Assembly: GCA_973895155.1 (NCBI GenBank)
Contig: OZ316896.1
Span: forward strand, 13,826,001-13,890,000
Reading direction: 5' to 3'
DNA length: 64,000 nt
Origin: Marsupella aquatica
Lineage: Eukaryota > Marchantiophyta
The position numbers and the translations under genes were made by a program. The notes under the pieces were generated by a model. That model did not search any database, was not told the DNA's origin, and saw only the letters and a program-made list of their open reading frames with translations. Below are positions 13,431 to 25,333 of the stretch, one piece after another; the stretch's first letter is position 1; each line of letters begins with the position of its first letter.

Positions 13431-15904
13431 CTGTCAAGCTTGTTAACTCCATCCATAAGCCCTCGAAATATGTAATGAACCAATTCGCTGGGGACATGGT
13501 AGCCTTTTTGGCCTCTTGTCGCAGGGTGGACAAGAAGTGATATGTTTGGTTTATCTTGTACAACGAAGCAATAAATGTGTTATCACGCCGTAAATCTCAC
13601 TTTGGGTGATACCAGATTCTACCGAGAGGCATCTGTCGAAATCCGGGTGGCTTTTACCTCTCTTGGGATTTCCATTGGCAAAAAGGAGGTTCTCCAATTC
13701 AAATTCCTCGTGCTGGCGCTGAATATTCTTACGATTTTCTTGTTTGCCTGCTGAAATTACGATATGCAGCCAGCCACAGGTCCAGATTGTCCTAGTGAGC
13801 GGGATAATTTTCATGAGACGATTGACTGCCAGCGAATAGTAACGGCTTGACCTAGCATGTCTCCATGGCTCGACACGTGGAGATCCCTTTCAGTTAGCGA
13901 ACTTAGACTAGGAGAGAAATTTTATGACAAACTGGTGAGCGGTATCCTCGTGGCACTTTAAAGAGCAGGAGCAGGGCAAGATACTAGGCCTTGAGGACCA
14001 GAAATGGTCGGAGATGGATGTCAAGGTCAATAGGCTTCAGCTGATTAGGCTTTCCTCTCCGTTTCAATTTGTCAAAGCCCTTTCTGTCATTGGCACTAGT
14101 ACTGGTGCCTGCTGTGAGAATTAGCCAGAAGTCTGTCGCAGCTTCAATATCAGTTCTGACAATGTATTCGTGGAGAGTGCTACATTCATATTAGGAATCG
14201 CAGAGGTCTATCTTTGGGGTTCTTATGTCCCTTGTGTAGTCCAGCTTTCTTTGAAATATCGATTGAACAGTTGTTGAGCTGCCTTGATTTGGGAGCCATG
14301 TACCAATATTTGCAAGCTACAGTACGGATGGTCAGAGTCGGGCACATGGTGCTAGACTTTGTTTTTTTCACTTAATGACCTGCCTTCGGAGTAGATTTGC
14401 TGAACTTGAGACTTCTCATTGATTATTTCTTCTTTCTAACACGATAATACATTTCTAGTTCCGAAACTTAAACTCTGCTTTTTGTCCGACGTATTCACTG
14501 TTTCTGGTTTTTTGCGCTGGAAATGATTAATGCATTAATTATGCTTAAAATTCTGTCACCCGTTAGAAAATCGATAGTCAGTTCAATAGACATCTACAGT
14601 TATGGAGAGCACAGAGCAAACCTACTCTCCATGTCAGTTTGTCTGGATTCGATTGTCGAGTTTGGAGGAGGCCGACGTTTAGTTCGACTGGAAATTCATT
14701 CGTTATCTCCCTCCATCTGCTTGGCACTCCATCAATTGCCCCAACCTAAGGGTACATGATTGCGACCTTTCTCTATTTGAGGTAAAAGTAGTACGGGTGC
14801 TCTAGTGCGGTCAAGTTGTGAATAATTCACAATGCAGAATTTAAGATGGGGATGTGTGTGACTACTACCCGACTTGCTCTCGTTCCAGAGAAGCCATGGA
14901 CAACACTACCAAAGGGTGGCAAATTTCCTGACGCATTTGAACAAAATGTTACTCACGATGGTACAGACCCAGAGGAAAAGTAGTGCAGCAAAACGAGAAA
15001 ACTTTACTAGGAAACTTGAGTGAAGTCATCATAGACTATGGGTTAATGCACAACAGTCGTATAATTGGACCACCGTAGTTCTGTTTCGACACATCCGTGC
15101 CACGATGACGGCAACTTGCAATTTCCCATTAAATCTAACGGGACCACCTCATTTGTCTAAGACTTAATGTAACGCTAATCGAAACCTAGGGCTACTAGCG
15201 CAGAATAGAAGTTTGGTTTTCAAACCTAACTTCGAAGAATGCAAAGCACCCAAATTTGAACCGTATTTACTAATGCTAAGGCTCTTCAAATTTGTTGTTG
15301 AAACCAGTGATTATGGACATTGGAGGACATACACTCTGCATTTTGATTCAGTGTGACGAACAAACTTGTGAGCTCGACGCTTCGACTCATGCAATCCCTG
15401 TAGACGTCTACAATGTCTAAATCAATTCCGCAACTGCTCACAAATGACTACTCTACAAGGTCCGCAACTGCCCGAAGAAATCGATTTCTCAGAGTTCCCA
15501 TAGAATGCATTTTTCCCGTCTCTGTACTTCGTTGTGTTCTACAACCTTATAGCTTAACCCATCTGACAGCAGCACAGACTTATCACCCACATGGCCCATA
15601 TTCTCTGTGCTCATTCTCAAACACCAACGCATTCAACTGCCAGAAGTGCACAAGAAGTAGATTCTTTGGGGAAAATTAGCTAGGACTGTCATTGCCTTTA
15701 TTTATTTTTAGTAGAGCAAAAATTCAATTTCACATGGAATCAAAATCGATGGCAAAAATTCTTCTCTATGACTTCTCCCTCTTGTTGATCAAATCTTCTC
15801 CCTCTTTCAGACAAAACTGTGAAGCATGGAAAAAGCTACGGGGGTCCTACGAATTCCCGAAATTTTGGAAACCTGCAGAACAATTTCCTGAAGAATCTGC
15901 CTGC
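13431..15904. other. Intergenic between the kinase and NDPK genes
   Basis: Both genes end toward this gap (convergent). It should hold both 3' UTRs. No exon chain, RNA gene or clear repeat was seen. Confidence 0.55.
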
Positions 15905-16606
15905 CTACTCTAGAATCCAAGGAGTAAGAGAGGGTTCCCAGTCAACAACCTCACCCTCCTTGAACCACAGCGCAATTTCCCGCTCACCATTCTGAGGGCT
16001 GTCACTGCCATGGATAACATTCCTGCCAGTGTTAACCCCAAAGTCACCTCTTATGGTGCCTGGCTCGGCATTCAGAGGGTTGGTGACTCCAATCAACTTC
16101 CTTGCAGAAGCCACCACACCAGGCCCCTCCCACACCATGGCAACAACTGGTCCAGAAACGATGTACTTCACCAACTGTGGAAAGAACGGTTTTTCCTTCA
16201 ACTCACCGTAATGTGTCTCAGCCAGCTCCTGTGGAGTCTGGAAGAGCTTCAGTCCCTTCAATGTGAAGCCCTTCCGTTCAAATCTCGATATGATCTCGCC
16301 AACCAGACCTCGCTGGACACCGTCCGGCTTGATCATAATGTACGACCTCTCAATGTCTCCAGCTGCCACAATTGTTGTGAGAGTCCGTGAGGAGCACGTT
16401 CGAAGAGGCCGCCGGGGTCTGAGCAGTGCTTTGGCGGTGAAGGATCCGTTGCTGCTGCTGATACTTGAGGAAGCTCCCCATCTCAAAGATGATGCAGCAC
16501 TCTGCTGCTGCCTCAAGCTCGTCTTCTGTTGGGTCTCAGTCTTCACACCCCAGCTGACTCCTACTACTCCTCCAGCACCCACCAATGCTGCAGTTGCACT
16601 CGCCAT
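15905..16606 (-). CDS. NDPK2: Plastid nucleoside diphosphate kinase (NDPK2-like)
   Basis: A single uninterrupted frame of 233 codons. Residues 1 to about 80 are Ala/Ser/Gln/Arg-rich and poor in acidic residues, as expected for a chloroplast transit peptide. The remaining about 150 residues are a complete NDP kinase: [20 protein letters not shown] at the start, the Kpn-loop region, and NVIHGSDS with the catalytic phosphohistidine. It transfers the gamma phosphate of ATP to nucleoside diphosphates and acts as a hexamer in this family. The C-terminal EWEP-like end ([13 protein letters not shown]) matches plant NDPKs. No intron is needed. A 5' region rich in C/T lies just upstream of the ATG on the minus strand. 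Plastid type is inferred from the extension; mitochondrial or dual targeting is possible. Confidence 0.95.
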   Translation of the reverse strand: MASATAALVGAGGVVGVSWGVKTETQQKTSLRQQQSAASSLRWGASSSISSSNGSFTAKALLRPRRPLRTCSSRTLTTIVAAGDIERSYIMIKPDGVQRGLVGEIISRFERKGFTLKGLKLFQTPQELAETHYGELKEKPFFPQLVKYIVSGPVVAMVWEGPGVVASARKLIGVTNPLNAEPGTIRGDFGVNTGRNVIHGSDSPQNGEREIALWFKEGEVVDWEPSLTPWILE

Positions 16607-17888
16607 CTCCCTTCCCTTTCCACCGTAGTGTAGTGCAGTCCTACTTCACCTCCACTGCAGAGCAATCTCTATCGATAAATCTGTGTTTGTGGGTGGGCAC
16701 CGTTTACGTCCTATTATTGTGATGTTGTGCAGCAGCAAGAAAGCCGAAAGCCGAGCAAGGTGGAACACCAATCCCAGGGAAAGCTCACCGGATTAGATTG
16801 GATACCGGCTTTAATGCCAGTAGACAATCTCACAGAAAGCTACTACTATTTATTTGCTATTATTTTGCTGTTTCACACTGCAGAACGAACAAAAGCGACC
16901 AACCCAGAGACGTTACCCCAAAGGCGAGAGAACCAATAAAGGAAAGGGTGGGGGGGGGGTGGTGGCAGGCAGCACCAAGGGAAAACTCCATTACACAAAT
17001 AAAATGCCTACCTATTGGCAAACTGAAGGGCGTGGTAGAGCTCTCATATGAACTGGATAGGAGGAACTGAAGGGTGTGGTAGAGCTCTCATATGAACTAC
17101 ATAGGAGTATCTCGCACATGAATTTGACCAGAAGCCCTAAAACCAACCGCCTCATCCTTACCAGAAATAGTGAATGTCTGAGCCATTTGTAAAGCGACAG
17201 GCACAAGCTGTCTAGCTAAGATTGTGATGATAGAAACCAGGGGATAAGGCCTCTGCTCAACACAATATACCGCTCAACAATGTACCGCGCAAGTCTGGAA
17301 GAAGTGATTGAAGATTGGATAAGAGCCCCCAAGACCTCCAAAGCAAATGGGTAGAAGAGGTCTTGGGGACAACTTTCACTGTATAAGCCCTCAACCTAAA
17401 CTTTAAAAAATGGGGAGATGTAGCATTGACCCTCGCCATAAGGCAGGAGTTACTGTCTCACCTCAGTCTCATAACACATCCATTTGCATTCCTTCTTGGT
17501 CCACTGCCACCCCAAACGCAACAATCATTGTCACATCGGGTCCCAATCCCACATGCTTCCAATTGCAGCTTCCTCTGATTTCTGGATTTCCAATTTTTTG
17601 GATTTGTGCCTAAAGTACAGAAAAATGATGAGGTGATTGGGTCAGTGTTGAGTCCACATCCTCTTCTTACAGAAGCTGAAGATAGCTCCCCCAACTTTTA
17701 TGGGAGTTCACATAACTAATGAGTTATGGGAAGACATTAACCTAGTATTGTCAAGTTGCTATACAAGTTGTGAGAAAGCTCCAAGCTATCCTTAGCAAAG
17801 CAAAACCATCTAGCTGCTTTGCGGCCTGATGGATTTCAAGCCCAAGTTTTGAACCCTACTTGGTAATCACTCACATCATATTTTGAAG
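16607..17888. other. Upstream region of the NDPK gene
   Basis: It holds the minus-strand promoter and leader, and a G-run near 16949. Apart from the 42-bp duplication nothing else is supported. Confidence 0.45.
17028..17107 (+). repeat. 42-bp tandem duplication
   Basis: GTGGTAGAGCTCTCATATGA occurs twice, at 17032 and 17074. It lies upstream of the NDPK gene on its 5' side. Confidence 0.8.
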
Positions 17889-18300
17889 TGGAGGTATTCG
17901 CTCAATGGACCCCCAAACCAAACTTTTCTCCCCAACCAACCGTATGAGGTTTTGGGTACTTTGATTTAAGGTCTATCAATGGCCTGGATCACTTTTCAAG
18001 GAAAGGAATGGCCTGGATCACTTACAAGTGGACCCCCAAACCAAACCTTACTCCCAAACCAACCCTATGAGGTTTTGGGTACTTGGATTTAAGGTCTATC
18101 AACAGCCTGGATGACCTCAGGGGTTTGATCAAGTAGCACTTTGCATTTTGGGGTCTATCAAACCTATACCTCATATTACTTTGCATTGTACTTCTTAAGG
18201 ATGATGCAATGGTGTTGATTTAAGGTCTATCAATGGCCTGGATCACTCAGGGTTCCATCAAGTAACATTTTTCATTTGGGGGTTTATCAACATATATCTA
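17889..18300 (+). repeat. Dispersed repeat related to the 6.2-kb foldback, partly tandem
   Basis: Two tandem copies of the unit with TATGAGGTTTTGGGTAC (17943 and 18066) are followed by a third partial unit with GATTTAAGGTCTATCAATGG (18214). Ends resemble TCAATGGACCCCC and GGGGGTTTATCAA. It borders the unidentified exon pair on the left. Confidence 0.6.
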
Positions 18301-18322
18301 CTTGTTCTACTTGAACTATAAT

Positions 18323-18599
18323 ATGCAAGCAGCCAAAAAGTTCTTTCGTCTGCTTACGAATTCAGAAATGGAGGGAACTAACATGAGCAGTGAGATTGTT
18401 TCAAAGATTTTTTGTGCTCTTGGATTGACTGACCAGGTATGTCAAATGATTTACTTATTTTAATAGTAAAATGCAGAATACATGAGATGATGCTTATATG
18501 CATCACCTCAAATGTGTCTTTTTCTTCAAGTATGAAAGGAGACACGTTTGGCAAGAGAATCTTTTGGGGCATGAGAACATTTTGGATTTTTGCATAGAG
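18323..18599 (+). pseudogene. Unidentified gene fragment: two exons and an intron inside a repeat complex
   Basis: Two exon-like segments, 18323-18436 (38 codons) and 18531-18599 (23 codons), are separated by an intron with GTATGT donor and TTCTTCAAG acceptor. The second is followed by a GTGAGT donor. The joined reading is strongly protein-like: KKFFRLLTNSEMEG, SKIFCALGLTDQ, then YERRHVWQENLLGHENILDF. I do not recognise the family. No further exon is visible on either side. Copies of the same dispersed repeat lie immediately left (17889-18300) and right (19840-19975). This suggests either a gene fragment carried or captured by an element, or a host gene broken by insertions. The 18323 boundary is the first in-frame ATG and may really be an acceptor a few bases away. 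Confidence 0.6.
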
Positions 18600-19299
18600 G
18601 TGAGTGTGAGACTGTAGAAGGAAGAAAAATGGGTTAATTCTGCTTTTTGCTCCCCCTTTTTTTCTTATTCTCTGTATTTAGTTGTGTATTTTTATTTTTT
18701 ATTTAATGATGCCAAGAAAGAAAAGGGGGGAGGAATAGAGTGGCATAGGAGTGAAGAAAGAGGAAAAAGTAGGGAAAAAAATGTTCTCCTCCCAATAGTA
18801 TTGTGCTACCACACCTTGACCCGGCAAAGGTCCCAGGGGTTATCACCTCTCTTGTGCTCCCTCTCACCCTTCCACATTCTTGCTCTCACCAATAACATAG
18901 CTTTCACAACAATAACAATATCTTTTTCCAAAATAAAATAAAACTTCAAAAGTGAAGGCATTATTTCATGTGCTATTTTGAACAAGATATGCACATTGAA
19001 AACACTTTTATCATGAAATGGGCAAGAAAGAAGTATGGCAAATCCAATATTTTCAGTTTGATCCATCTAAAAACCTCAGCCTTTAAACAATAGTTCTTTA
19101 CCTTACCTCTATATATCTACGTAATGCTTTGGCATTGTGCTTGGCAACAACATGGCTGCAAGAACGGCAGAGCCGCAACACCCTCGTGACCAGAGTGACT
19201 GCATCATTCGCCATAATGACAACATGGTCGCAACAACATTTGAGATGTCTAAACAATTGTCCTATCTTACTTTCATTTCTTTGCATTGTCTACATTTAT

Positions 19300-19812
19300 T
19301 CGGCTCACTTGCATTTTTTGCCTTTTTTTGCCTTTTTTTGCAACATGTTACCTCACCCCAACATATTTGCCTCAATGCAGCGTACATCTAAACTTGCCTC
19401 AACATTTTTGCCTTCTCTTGTCTTGACATTTTTGCCCCGCCCAAACATATTTTTCTTATCTAAAAATGTTTTTCTCTCCTCCACATTGTTTGCTCACGTC
19501 AACATCTTTTCTCACCTTGACATATGTTCCCTCCAAACTTACATCTTTTATGACCTGAAATGTTTTTGCTCATCTTGACATCTTTTGCTCTCCTTGGCAT
19601 AATTCTCTCCTCGAAATCTATTTTCTCATCTCAACATCTTTATGCTCACCTGGACATCTCTTTTCTGCCAGACATGTTTATCACCTCGACATCTTTTCTC
19701 TCTTTAACATCTTTTCTCACCTTGAGATTTTTTGCTCACCTTGACATCTTTTCTCTCCTCTACATCTTTTGCTCACTTCAACATCATTTCTCTCCTCAAT
19801 ATCTTTCGTGCA
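19300..19812 (+). repeat. Degenerate pyrimidine-rich tandem repeat
   Basis: The segment consists of irregular units of about 20-25 bp built on CACCTTGACATCTTTTCT with T/C runs. The units drift in length and sequence. It is open in some frames by composition only and is not coding. Confidence 0.6.
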
Positions 19813-19839
19813 ACCCACAGGCATTGGGCTAGAACCTCA

Positions 19840-19975
19840 TATTACCTTTCATTATACTTCTTGTTGATTTAAGGTCTATCAATGGGCCTGGATCACTCTA
19901 AGGGGTCCATCAAGTAACATTTTTCATGTTGGGGTCTATCAACATATACCCCCTATTACTTTTCATTATAATGAA
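19840..19975 (+). repeat. Second copy of the 18.2-kb repeat end
   Basis: GATTTAAGGTCTATCAATGG, CCATCAAGTAACATTTTTCAT and GGGGTCTATCAACATATA repeat 18170-18300 in the same orientation about 1.65 kb away. With the left copy it brackets the exon fragment and the pyrimidine-rich tract. Confidence 0.6.
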
Positions 19976-20464
19976 TGCGATGGTGTTGATGGTAGTGCGC
20001 CACATACCCTCGTGTTTATGTGAGGAGCCCCTTGTCAAAAGTGCGGCCATTCATTTGAATAGAGCGAAAGATAAAAAGATTCTCGCAACTATTCCGCATC
20101 AAACATTCGTACCCCTTCACTTCTCATCACCACTCAACGCCCCAGTTTTCGCCCGATCGACCTCGCGACTATTACAATTCGCTCACGTGCTCGCGCGCAT
20201 TGATCGGATCGGTTTCGATTCTCTCTTTCGCGGTCAGGTCTCCCGAATTTCTCACCACTGTGCTGGGTCGGTCCGCCAATGCTTGTTTAAGAATGCGGTC
20301 GTCTGTCCTTGCTCGGCCATTGAACAAAACAAAAACAGAGCAGAGCTGAATGGACTCGAATAGAAATGAGGAATCTTAATTGACTGGTTTTTGGAGGATT
20401 CGCAGCTCACTGAAGAAGAAGAGGTCAAGAAATTAAGGTTTGCGGGTGGAATAGAATAATTTAG

Positions 20465-23400
20465 ATGGGGAGCATAGGATTGGGATTGCACGTCCAGCAC
20501 AAGTTTTGCTGCGCCAAGGTGGTCGCTGGTAGCTGCTTCTGCAGAAGAGGAGTCTCCTGTCCTTCTTCTGGTTCACCGGTAGCAACAGCAAGAATAATAG
20601 CGGGGGCAATACCAGCTAGAGCTGGCCAATTGCGCTCGTCGTTGGGAGGAGGGTCGTCCATTGTGCCGTCTCGGAGCTTGTTCATGCGCACTGCTCTGTT
20701 GGGATTGCTGACTCCGGCAGGCATGTTCTCATCACCGCAGCCGGCTCACGCACGGTCCAGAGACTCAATTCAAGAGGTTCGTTCTGTTCTGTTCAATTCA
20801 TGCACTTGACTTCTTGTTCTGTTCAATTCATTCACTTGACTACTTGCTCTGTTCAATTTATTCACTTGACTACTTGCTCTGTTCAATTCATTCACTTGAC
20901 TTGTTGTTTTTCAATTCACTTGACTTGTTGTTTTTCAATTCATTGACTTGTTGTTTTTCAATTCACTTGACTTGTTGTTTTGTTCTGTTCATTCACTTGG
21001 CTTGTTGTTCTGTTTAATTCATTAACTTGGCGTTGTTTTCGTTTTCTCCTGTTTTCTTCATCGTGCTTGTGTTTCCTAAAATTAATCTGTTCTGTTCTGT
21101 TCAATTCATTCACTTGGCCTTGTTTTCGATTTCTCCTGTTTTCTTCATCGTGCATGTGTTTCCTAAAATGGATCCGTTCTGTTCTGTTCAATTCATTCAC
21201 TTTGACTGTTTCTTTTTCGTTTTCCACTGTTTACTTCATCGTGCATGTGGGTCCTGAAATGAAATCTCCATTTGAACTCGGTTGATGACAGTCTCTTACG
21301 TTGTGTTAGTGCCCAGATCTGAAATTCGTCTCCTCTTGCATAGTTGAGGAAAGAGGTACCTTACCGGGACCTGTAGGGATGGTGGACCAGAATGAACTGT
21401 AGCTTGCTCGGCAGCATAACTGAGCAATTCTAATGAGTTATGATCTCAAATTGCTGTATTGATGATAGGCTCTCTCTAGTACCCTGGAAAATCGTGGAAC
21501 GCAATGCCCGGACGAGAGAAGCACCCATGATCCAATTTTCGCTTTCTTTAGATGTTTGAGCCCATAGGAAGTCACAGAGCAATCCAGTGGTACGGTACTG
21601 ATCAAACTTTGCGGAATATAATTGTCGTCCAGTAAATACGGTTGTGAATTCAATGTCTGGATTTGTTGGATACAGGTGCTGAAGACTGTGGAGTGGCCTG
21701 CTGAATTCCCTTTTAAGCGTGAGGATTTCCAGCGATACGATGAGTATGTGGCCCTTCTCTTGAGCTCAGGCTACTTTACCAATAGTATGTGAAGTTTAAT
21801 GTGCTCTTAAGACAAAACGTAATGGTTTCGGGCTGCACAGTCCTCTCGATTTCAAGTGAACTGTGAAAGTTTGCAAGTGTACAGGAGGAAACCTGTCCTG
21901 CACTTAATCAACTCAGTTCACTTGCGCCTGCCTACTTGCAGGAGTCCAGATACGCGCTTCTATGACAGTCCTCGATTTGTAACGCACATTGATGACTACG
22001 CTATCAAGGCTCTTTCCAAGTACTATGCATCTGTGTTTCCACCTGCCAACACTGCAGGTGTTGCCATGCTTGACTTATGCAGCAGTTGGGTGTGTACATT
22101 CGCTCTTCAGTTCAGTCGCACTCCCAAGTTTGTTTATTCGACTCCAAATGTACTCTAATTCTGGAGACTTTATGTTTGATGACCCTACAAATTCTCCTCA
22201 CTCAGTTTGTGAGCATCTTGCACGGATTGCAGATCTCTCACTATCCTAAAAATTACAAGCAAGAAAAGATCGTCGGCCTTGGGTTGAACGACGAAGAGCT
22301 CAAGCGAAATGAGGTACTATGCTGCATTTGCTCATTGCAATTGAGCCAACTGGTTTCGCACTCTTTCCTTTTTAGTTTGGGTCCTCAATTCGCTAGAACT
22401 ACATCGGCTGGCACGCCGCAATTGTTATTTAGACTTCTGTCTAAATAATTTGTAGGATTACAAATTGGTGGTCCGCTTACTCTAGTCGTCAATTTGTTTG
22501 AATTTTTTAACAATTAATAATCGATGCTAATGGTGTTCATGCAGATCTTGACAGAGTACGTCGTTCAGGACCTTAACGTTGATCCGAAGCTGCCTTTTGA
22601 AGATAATAGCTTTGATGTCATTACCAATGCGGTACTGTCATTCACGCTTTTAAATAGTTTTGTTATGTTCAACTTCAAGCGTTGAATTGTTCTTCTCAGT
22701 CTATTGTGTTAATTTTGTTTGAAGTGGTTCTTAGTGCTTCTCATGACAAGTAGGACCTGCTGTTTCTTAGAAGCTTGAGAAAACTTTTAAGTCCCATTTA
22801 TTTCTTATAGGTGAGTGTTGACTACTTGACCAAGCCGTTGGCCATGTTCAAGGAGATGATTCGTGTCCTTAAGCCAGGTGGGCTTGCTGCAATGAGGTAT
22901 TCTCAACTGCCATTTTCTAAATATTTCTAGAGTCTGGGATTCTGCATTGCAAGAATAGACGAGAGTTTCACTTCGGGGTGGCACAGTGCTCATAATCATT
23001 TCCACCCTCCTGTAACGAGGAGATGCCCCATTCCCTACTTGATTCGTTAGCTCCCCCCATCTTCTACGAAGAAGTCCTCTTCAATGCCTCTCCCAGTTGG
23101 TGTAGCCACTCTAAATGTATTCCAGCGATTTGTTTAAACTGTGCGATTACTACTATCAATTAGAAAAAGCTTCGGCTGAAGTCAACTGACTGTTTTCTTA
23201 TCTTCGTTTTCAGCTTTTCGAACCGGTGTTTCTTCACCAAAGCAATTTCAGTATGGACATCAACAGATGATACAGACCATATCTGGATTGTGGGTTCCTA
23301 CTTCCATTATGCTGGAGGATATGAGCCACCACAGGTACTTCATACGCCTGTAGTTCATTTCGAAGCTAAACTAAACTAAATTGTTAGAATCTAGTTCCCA

Positions 23401-23626
23401 CAGGCAAACTTTATTGTAATTGTTGCAACGCTTAATTAAGACAGATTTTTGAGAATTGGGTATCGCCAAGAAGGTGGTCTTTAGTCTTGATGTTGGAATC
23501 ATCTGCAAGTAGTGACATTCCTTGACCCCTATGTCGGCTATTGTACTGCAGGCTTTGGACATTTCACCCAATCCTGGCAGATCAGATCCCATGTATGTAG
23601 TATATTCAAGAAAAGCCAGTGCTTGA
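20465..23626 (+). CDS. Plastid SAM-dependent methyltransferase-like protein, probably with a lumen-targeting signal
   Basis: Eight exons join in frame to 325 codons: 20465-20776, 21676-21743, 21942-22089, 22233-22313, 22545-22631, 22811-22896, 23214-23334 and 23552-23626 (TGA). All introns are GT-AG with compatible phases. Residues 1-97 are a bipartite plastid signal: a basic/Ser stretch, then a hydrophobic segment (TALLGLLTPAG) ending in PAHA, an Ala-X-Ala-type lumenal cleavage site. The body starts at VEWPAEFPFKREDFQRYDE and resembles a conserved plant class I methyltransferase-fold protein. Recognisable motifs are LPFEDNSFDVITNAVSVDYL (motif II/III region) and VLKPGGLAAMSFSNRCF. Motif I reads MLDLCSSW and lacks the usual GxGxG. 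The C terminus DISPNPGRSDPMYVVYSRK is complete. The substrate is unknown. Intron 1 carries a minisatellite (20783-21215). Confidence 0.88.
20783..21215 (+). repeat. Minisatellite in intron 1 of the methyltransferase gene
   Basis: About a dozen imperfect copies of a 20-30 bp unit like TCTGTTCAATTCATTCACTT occur first. They are followed by two or three copies of a roughly 80-bp higher-order unit containing TTTCTCCTGTTTTCTTCATCG. Confidence 0.8.
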
Positions 23627-25333
23627 AAGTACTACAACATCTCAATTTGGTGGATAAAATGCATCGCAATTTTAGTTCTGGGGCCCAAGTTATCTGTGTT
23701 CTACAAATCCATTAATGGGCTAGTCCAATTTCTTGCAGTCGTGTTGGGGGAGCTACATGTTATCTGACAATTTTGTACCAGGATTTGGTCCAGCGAAAGA
23801 TGCCTAACATCTTCCTATTGTCTGTTCCTCAGCGTTGTAGCTGCTATACAAAACTTGTCATGTATCATTGTATCTTGATGTATGTGTAGGTGATGTGTAT
23901 ATAGACCTCTGTTTGATGTAAAAGCGGCTTTTTCCTTTGATATTTTCTAGTTGTTGTAAATGTGATCTTTGGTTTTTCTGTAGCACTTTGTAGTATCATC
24001 CGTTGTGGGATAATTCTGCGATAGGATCTCTAGTGCTCAAAATTTCAGGTTGGAAATCAATCATGTTCTTCAACAGACCTAGAATGTAGCATAGTTGACT
24101 TCATGATTAAATGAATATTGTTCGATGTCCCTAAATCAGCTATTTTTGGAGACAACACATTACGAAATGTTGCCTTCTGCAATCTAGGAACTATTCGAAT
24201 GGTCCTGTGAACCTCGTTGGTACTGGTCCATTCTCCCGCCTTGTCCACTTGTCTCCTGACACAGGAAGTGAGAAGAGGTCTGCCTACTCATGAGATCTCA
24301 AAAGGAAATTGTCTCGAGACAGTTGCTGTCCGTGCCCACTTTCAGGAATACCCGATCGTTGTGGCTCCCAATGTGGACATGAACTGTCTATAGTCGAATG
24401 AGTGTCTTTGTCTTCAGAATGCTCCACATTCGCCTTCTGCCGACTAGAATAGTTGTCGAGTAACCCAGTGCAAGCTATTCGATCGAGCATAAAAGTAACG
24501 TCATCCTTGATTAATCGTCAGTACTTACGGTAACGATTAGGTTGCAGGATTGCATTCTTGTTACTTGCATTGTAGGCAGCTCAAATGTAATTATTGGGTT
24601 TAATTGATGCAAATGTCGCTTCGCATACAATGACAAAACAGTCCATACTCACTTGGTTCATCGATAATCACATTGCTGTCTGTCTTGCATATCCTGGCCA
24701 ACTTGAATCGATCTCCTGCATTGTGTTGTGTAACACTTCGAACTGTCACGGCGCGACGTTGTCTTTACACCATTCTCTTATTCAGCACCTACGAACTCTG
24801 ACTAAAATCTGTGTTGCGTATCAGTAGGTCTCGTAAATTTTAAAACTTCGATCCTTGCATTCATGGTTCACGAAAATTTGGCAGGATTTATAAGCATATG
24901 AATGAAGACAGTCGTTAATATGGTACATCGGCAGTACATTCAGCTCCAAATTGAGGGTTCGCCATTTTAACGGTGTGATAGTCTGCAATAGAGCGACAAT
25001 CGCGCAATGTGCTGAGATAGTTTGATTATTCTACACTATCTACAAATGTGGATGACTAATAACAACCAAAGCGGCCCGGACCTTACATTCACTATTTGCC
25101 TCCCTCTGTTGGCAACCCCTGATGGATCCAGGTGCTCAAACCTCCACTCAGATATGAGACGTTCTCTAGTCCTGCTTCCTGGAGCTCAAACACTGCCCTC
25201 AGAGACCTGTAAAACGAAGGAATGCAATGTCGTCAGCTGAATGCCATTGGCACAAATTAAACACCTATTCCACTCTCATTACCTTATCAAGGGTACTTGT
25301 ATTCACTTCAAAGCCCACGGCATCTGTTAAGAG
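23627..25333. other. Convergent intergenic region
   Basis: Lies between the methyltransferase stop and the rhodanese-like gene's 3' end. It is AT-rich for the first 300 bp, consistent with a 3' UTR. No gene was found. Confidence 0.5.

Noticed and set aside
19129-19832. Frames of 90-149 codons in the pyrimidine tract
   Set aside because: Degenerate CTT/CAT repeats give Phe/Leu/Ser-rich translations without protein character.
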